Part shown: positions 60,616 to 64,000 of the stretch, one piece after another
How positions within the stretch are numbered: position 1 is the stretch's first letter
Layout of the letters: every line of letters starts with the position of its first letter
Assembly (NCBI GenBank): GCA_030272585.1
Contig: BSYQ01000009.1
Span: 1,488,001 to 1,552,000, forward strand
From: Bryopsis sp. KO-2023
Lineage: Eukaryota; Chlorophyta; Ulvophyceae; Bryopsidales; Bryopsidaceae
Direction of reading: 5' to 3'
DNA: 64,000 nucleotides
Translations under genes and position numbers: made by a program
Notes under the pieces: generated by a model
What the model saw: the letters and a program-made list of their open reading frames with translations, nothing else
What the model was told of the DNA's origin: nothing
The model's database searches: none

Positions 60616-62886
60616 TTAGTTGCGACCGCTCTTCCCATGTCCTTCAGTATAGACGATATATGTTGGACCCCCCTTCCCTGCTTCCAATCCGACAAAAGGA
60701 ATGAGAAAATTTCAGAAGATGACAGATAGAGAAGAGATAGTAGCAAAAAACAGTGTTGGATTCTCACCATACACTGGCTTCACAGGAGGTGGGGTTGGCT
60801 CGGGGACCGGATCGTCCACCACAGTAGTACAGTCGCTCTCCACGTCCCGTGAAGGAGTTGCCTGTCTCCTGCCTGCCAAAGCTTTCCCAGCTGCCGCCTT
60901 GAGCGCCAATGCCCCAATAATCTTCTTCTTCTTCTTCGCCTTCAGCAAGATCTGGGCCTGCATCACAGGCTCCACGGGCGTTTCCTCATCAACTCCAGGG
61001 CAAGTCGTCTTTCCAGCAACAGGGACGCCACACTTCTCGAGCCAGGCAGATCAACACAACATCAAATGGACTATGATCACGAAAACCGACCGTGCTTGGC
61101 AATCCTCGGCTGCACTCACATGTCGATGTACCAAGAACAAGATTCGATATTTATATAGTCTGTATCAGGAGCCACTCCAAGATTTATTGAACTCGAGGAT
61201 TGCTGCTCCTTCCTTGGGTGGGGAGACCATTCCATGTATGATGTTTGCAGATGATACGGGGATACCAGGACATTGTTGGTCTGGGGTAAAGGAAGTGTTG
61301 CAGGTTTTGATTGAATGGGAACAATATTCGGGAATTGGTTTAAATTTTTCCAAAACGATTCTGATGGTTTTTTTTCAGCAGCTTATGTCTTCTTCTTTTC
61401 ATTTTCATGAGCATTCTATACCAATTTCAGAGGACCATACATATTTAGGAATTCGGTTATCATCAAGTTCTCATCATCCTTTTTTGTCGCATATTGATTA
61501 TGTTTTAGCACAGTGTCGGAAAGCAATGGGGTTTGTTTTGTCGCGTCTTTTTGCTCTGAAAATTGAGGATCCAAAAGTAGCATACAATCTTTTTAAGGTG
61601 TATGTTTTGGGCAGTATAGGATATGGGTTTCCTATTTGGGGTCCATTCCTAACAGTTTCTCAGTGGCGTTTGTTGGAAGCAATTCATCTCCAGTTTATGA
61701 GAAGTATCCTCCGTTTGCCTCGATATACGCCAAAGGAGGTTCTGTACGGGGAATTAGGGTGTTATCCATTAGAATTAGCACTTTGGTCGCAATTGTGCCG
61801 ATATTGGAACAAGTTGGTTGGGTTATCAGTTGATCGATTGCATGGAAGATTGTTTTGTTGGGGTTTTGATCAATATCACGCATCTCGATCTTCTTGGTTT
61901 GGGCGTATTTTGGGTTTTTTCAGACGGTTTTGGCCGGAGAAGATATTTTCTTCTACGACTTTGGTGGACATTTCGGAATTTCAGCGTCGTTATAAAGCTA
62001 TGCATGCTGAACATGTTTTCGGTTCATCTGCATCTCGAGTTATATCTTGGTATCGGCATATTAAGTTTTCCCTCAGATTTGAACGGTATTTGACAACTTT
62101 AAAACCAACTTCTCTTCGGGTTTTCTTTACTCGTTTTCGTTGTGGTATTCATTTCTTGGAAGTGGAAGTGGGACGATATAATGGTGTACCAAGGGAAAAC
62201 AGGATTTGTCGGTTGTGTCGGTCCGCGGTGGAAGATGAACGGCATTTTCTTTTTGAATGTCCTTTTTATTCTTCCTTTCGTTCTTTGCATTCAGATGTTT
62301 TTCGATGGGCTAATCCCAAGGATCTTTTTAGTAGGGTGCCATCGGGCAAATTAGCTTTAGTTATCAGCAAAATGGCTTCAATACGTTCAGCAGGTTTACA
62401 ATCCTAAGGTTTTTGTTTTGTTTTTGTTTTTTTTTTTTGTTTTTCTCTTTCTTTTCTTTCCTTTTTGTCTTTGTTCCAGCATCATAGAGGGTGATGGCTC
62501 TCTTTTGCTGTGGGTTGTAATTATGATTATGATAAGAACAAGATTCGATTGCAAGAACCAACGGTGTTTTCATTTCCAAAAACATCCCAAAGACTGCAAT
62601 GTAAACGGGCAGCAGACAACGAGATCACCTGTTCGCAGCACCCGCCCTTGTTTTCAGCGCCGATACAACTCGCGTCACCTCCCAGGGCTCGCAGGACGAA
62701 ATCATCGGCACCCATGGCCATTGCGGAAGTATCACATGCTTCCGAGGTGGGTACTTCGCCCGCTTGAACTGCCGCCAGCACACCTGCGATCGCGAATCGA
62801 AGGACAGCGTTTCCTTTCCTGCAGAATCCATGTTGAGAAGCACGAGCAAAGGGGCGAGAGCTTGAGGGAACTCACTGGCAAACCAT
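60616..62886 (-). CDS. Small secreted Cys-containing protein, 4 exons, 176 aa, with a LINE in intron 2
   Basis: Unrecognised secreted protein. Minus-strand exons: 62886-62876, 62818-62629, 61035-60768, 60677-60616; the frame closes exactly. The first two exons make a signal peptide (MVCQKGNAVLR, then hydrophobic FAIAGVLAAVQAG). The mature part has a Cys-rich head (ACDTS, DASCIG, GGCCEQKCGVPVAGKTTC). A run of five Lys beside a hydrophobic Ala-rich helix follows (AKKKKKIIGALALKAAAGKA), then GRRQ, a Pro-rich linker (DDPVPEPTPPPVKPVYG) and an aromatic tail (PTYIVYTEGHG). The Lys-run helix could be membrane-active or matrix-binding; this is a guess. An ATG at 62907 in the same frame would lengthen exon 1 but weaken the signal peptide. 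The intron 2 acceptor (CTCGAG) is poor in pyrimidines. Intron 2 is 1593 bases, but only about 190 without the inserted LINE and its duplicated target. Confidence 0.68.
61133..61148. repeat. Left target-site duplication of the LINE
   Basis: AAGAACAAGATTCGAT, identical to 62535-62550, marks the 5' edge of the LINE insertion. Confidence 0.88.
61149..62534 (+). mobile_element. 5'-truncated non-LTR retrotransposon (LINE)
   Basis: A 1386-base insertion lies in intron 2 of the minus-strand secreted-protein gene, in opposite orientation. It is bounded by a perfect 16-base target-site duplication (61133-61148 and 62535-62550). The left edge enters directly within a reverse transcriptase frame, typical of aborted target-primed reverse transcription. 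The right edge ends in short ATTATG-type repeats (ATTATGATTATGAT) instead of a poly-A tail, as in some LINE clades. Intact duplication suggests a fairly recent insertion. Confidence 0.88.
61151..62407 (+). pseudogene. Reverse transcriptase C-terminal fragment of the LINE
   Basis: About 418 codons stay open to a TAA. The sequence enters near RT motif B/C (SLYQEPLQDLLNSR), keeps the catalytic box as FADD (MMFADDTGIPG), then has the GLNFSKTILMVF and thumb-like YLGIRLSS...SHIDYVLAQCRKAMGF segments. It ends with the zinc-knuckle type motif common at LINE ORF2 C-termini (CRLCRSAVEDERHFLFECP). The endonuclease, the RT fingers and motif A are missing because of 5' truncation, so the copy cannot move by itself. 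The frame also runs open upstream to 60701, but that part is antisense to an exon of the host gene and not part of the element. Confidence 0.88.
62535..62550. repeat. Right target-site duplication of the LINE
   Basis: AAGAACAAGATTCGAT, identical to 61133-61148, directly follows the ATTATG-repeat tail of the LINE. Confidence 0.88.
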
Positions 62887-63084
62887 GAACAATGCAAAAG
62901 CCGACATAACGCCTCCTTGAGCTGGGAGTGAACGGTGGCTGGAAGAGTGGCTCGTTTTCTTTTTGATTTATTTCGGTTTAGGGTTCATTTGATGACGACT
63001 GGGTAGGTCGCATTCTTTGGTTTGGTATGATCTTTATATAAGGAATTTTTTTCGTTGCAATAGAGGCGTTATTACACCGGTCCG
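62887..63084. other. Short promoter gap between host gene and retroelement
   Basis: About 200 bases with a TATA-like sequence and the likely transcription start of the minus-strand secreted-protein gene. The retroelement ends at 63085, so it has inserted immediately upstream of this promoter. Confidence 0.4.
63034..63041 (-). promoter_or_regulatory. Possible TATA box for the secreted-protein gene
   Basis: The palindromic TTATATAA lies about 150 bases upstream of the minus-strand ATG at 62886, between that gene and the end of the retroelement at 63085. It can be read on either strand; assignment is by position only. Confidence 0.3.
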
Positions 63085-63180
63085 TTTCCTTCGACTGCTA
63101 CGTTTTCTTCCACACCCAGAGATCGAAAAACCTTTACAGAAATGTAACCCTCGTTTAACCCTTCAAACAAATAGTGCCAA
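63085..63180 (-). repeat. 96-bp direct repeat copy 2 (B2), probable element end
   Basis: Identical to 63483-63578. The flanking bases differ, so the repeat edge at 63085 is the likely right-hand terminus of the element in its own orientation. Confidence 0.93.
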
Positions 63181-63482
63181 TTTCTGCCAAATTGTGCATC
63201 CCAAGCACCACAAAAGTAAATCAAAATATCCCTATTAGCTCTATATAAAAAAACTCCCAAATCCCACCAAAAAATAATCTCCAAAAAGGGAGGGAAGAAC
63301 ACAGTTCCGGGATGGGTGAAAAACCGAGTAAAGAAAGACCAACTGAGTGAGCTTAAGAACCCAAACTACTGAGATCCAAAACTCCAAAAGATACCCCTAC
63401 AGACCACCTCAGCAATCAGTCCTTTCAATCGTCCCACCCTAAAACTCCGCAAAAGGAACCGCGCTTCCTGCGGAACCGTAAA

Positions 63483-63578
63483 TTTCCTTCGACTGCTACG
63501 TTTTCTTCCACACCCAGAGATCGAAAAACCTTTACAGAAATGTAACCCTCGTTTAACCCTTCAAACAAATAGTGCCAA
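63483..63578 (-). repeat. 96-bp direct repeat copy 1 (B1)
   Basis: Identical over 96 bases to 63085-63180, starting TTTCCTTCGACTGCTACG on the plus strand and ending AGTGCCAA. It begins 35 bases after the recombinase stop codon. Confidence 0.93.
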
Positions 63579-63613
63579 AAAAACAAAGCACCTAAAAATA
63601 GAACGTTCGTTCG

Positions 63614-64000
63614 TTAAACTGGCGAAAACACCGCCCCCAACTCACGCCGAAGCTGTTCCGCAGGAAGCACCATCCATCCAAAAACACGAAAATCCCAGGG
63701 GGAAGGCTGGCGCTGCCGATTGATATACTGAAAGATTGCCTGAGAAGAAGGCGACCAACCTCCCCAATCACAGAGCTTCGGTAACGGCACAAGTAAATTG
63801 AAGGCGCTGGAAACCCCAGTGCGACGAACTGAGTGATGAGTATGGTCTGAACCATGATCCTTCATCACCCGTGCAAACCAACGCGCTACGCTGCCCGCTG
63901 TTGGAACACTCGGATCACCAGGTAAAAACCAAAACTGCTCCGATTTGTCGTCATGGCCGTCCCAGTCACGCACTCGAAATCCTTCATAGCGATCCAACAC
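63614..64000 (-). CDS. Tyrosine recombinase, C-terminal part (partial)
   Basis: Integrase-type enzyme that inserts circular element DNA by recombination. The frame is open from the window edge to the TAA at 63614. The C-terminal catalytic box is clear: HSVRRTG gives the His-x-x-Arg, GGWSP gives the Trp, and FQYINRQ gives the nucleophile Tyr, at normal spacing (HSVRRTGVSSAF...LCDWGGWSPSSQAIFQYI). The upstream catalytic Arg and Lys lie beyond the window. The frame has no stops and all visible catalytic residues are present, so this copy may be intact. About 40 residues follow the Tyr, ending RRELGAVFSPV. Confidence 0.85.
   Translation of the reverse strand: MLDRYEGFRVRDWDGHDDKSEQFWFLPGDPSVPTAGSVARWFARVMKDHGSDHTHHSVRRTGVSSAFNLLVPLPKLCDWGGWSPSSQAIFQYINRQRQPSPWDFRVFGWMVLPAEQLRRELGAVFSPV

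Larger units (their letters stand above)
63085..64000 (-). mobile_element. 3' end of a tyrosine-recombinase retroelement (Ngaro/DIRS type), partial
   Basis: The minus-strand order is a tyrosine recombinase ORF (to 63614), then a 96-base block (63578-63483), a 302-base block (63482-63181), and an exact second copy of the 96-base block (63180-63085). This B1-A2-B2 order is the known 3' arrangement of Ngaro/PAT-type DIRS retroelements, where A2 matches the A1 block at the 5' end. A1, the RT/RNase H and any Gag ORF would lie to the right, outside the window. A Crypton DNA transposon is the alternative but would not predict these split repeats. Confidence 0.75.

Noticed and set aside
60701-61147. 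Upstream part of the 568-codon plus-strand frame that contains the reverse transcriptase
   Set aside because: It is antisense to an exon of the minus-strand secreted gene and lies outside the target-site duplication, so it is not part of the LINE.
1-64000. CRISPR arrays, operons, ribosome binding sites, prokaryotic terminators
   Set aside because: The sequence is plainly eukaryotic; no regular spaced repeats were seen apart from the in-frame 57-bp coding repeat and short microsatellites.

Overview
The window is nuclear DNA from an intron-rich eukaryote. Genes are split by GT-AG introns of about 60-700 bases, have AATAAA-type 3' ends, and sit in AT-rich spacers full of homopolymer runs. The proteasome subunit RPN12 reads most like plant and algal versions, and an mTERF-family gene is present; this family is expanded in photosynthetic eukaryotes. 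I infer an alga or related protist (stramenopile-like or another algal lineage), but the sequence does not settle the lineage.

Layout, left to right. 49-281: last exon of an unknown gene. About 3.07-3.36 kb: a signal recognition particle (7SL) RNA gene. 3.8-11.9 kb: a 17-exon gene fusing an SbcD/Mre11-type nuclease to an SbcC/Rad50-type ATPase with a zinc hook. 12.8-15.6 kb: RPN12. 16.6-17.8 kb: an intronless AlkB-type dioxygenase. 18.7-19.4 kb: a secreted Ala-rich protein. 20.3-24.0 kb: small unknown genes in CpG-rich islands. 25.3-25.9 kb (minus): an mTERF-domain gene. 26.5-31.9 kb: an 11-exon membrane-anchored coiled-coil/TPR-like protein. 32.4-35.7 kb: LCMT1, the PP2A C-terminal methyltransferase. 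37.4-43.1 kb (minus): a nuclear protein with an MBD-like domain. 47.7-49.3 kb (minus): an unrecognised two-exon gene. 50.9-55.9 kb: a secreted Pro-repeat/poly-Gly protein built from phase-1 exons. 59.7 kb: a tRNA-like sequence. 60.6-62.9 kb (minus): a small secreted-protein gene whose intron carries a 5'-truncated LINE with a 16-bp target-site duplication. 63.1 kb to the end (minus): the 3' end of a tyrosine-recombinase retroelement of Ngaro/DIRS type with split direct repeats.

Most genes are unrelated housekeeping or organelle genes, not one operon-like system. The most notable items are the single-chain SbcD-SbcC fusion, the modular Gly-rich secreted protein, the MBD-like coregulator and the two retroelements with clean structural signatures. 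Exon joins were made by hand from splice sites and reading-frame continuity. For every gene reported as complete, the summed exon lengths divide by three.
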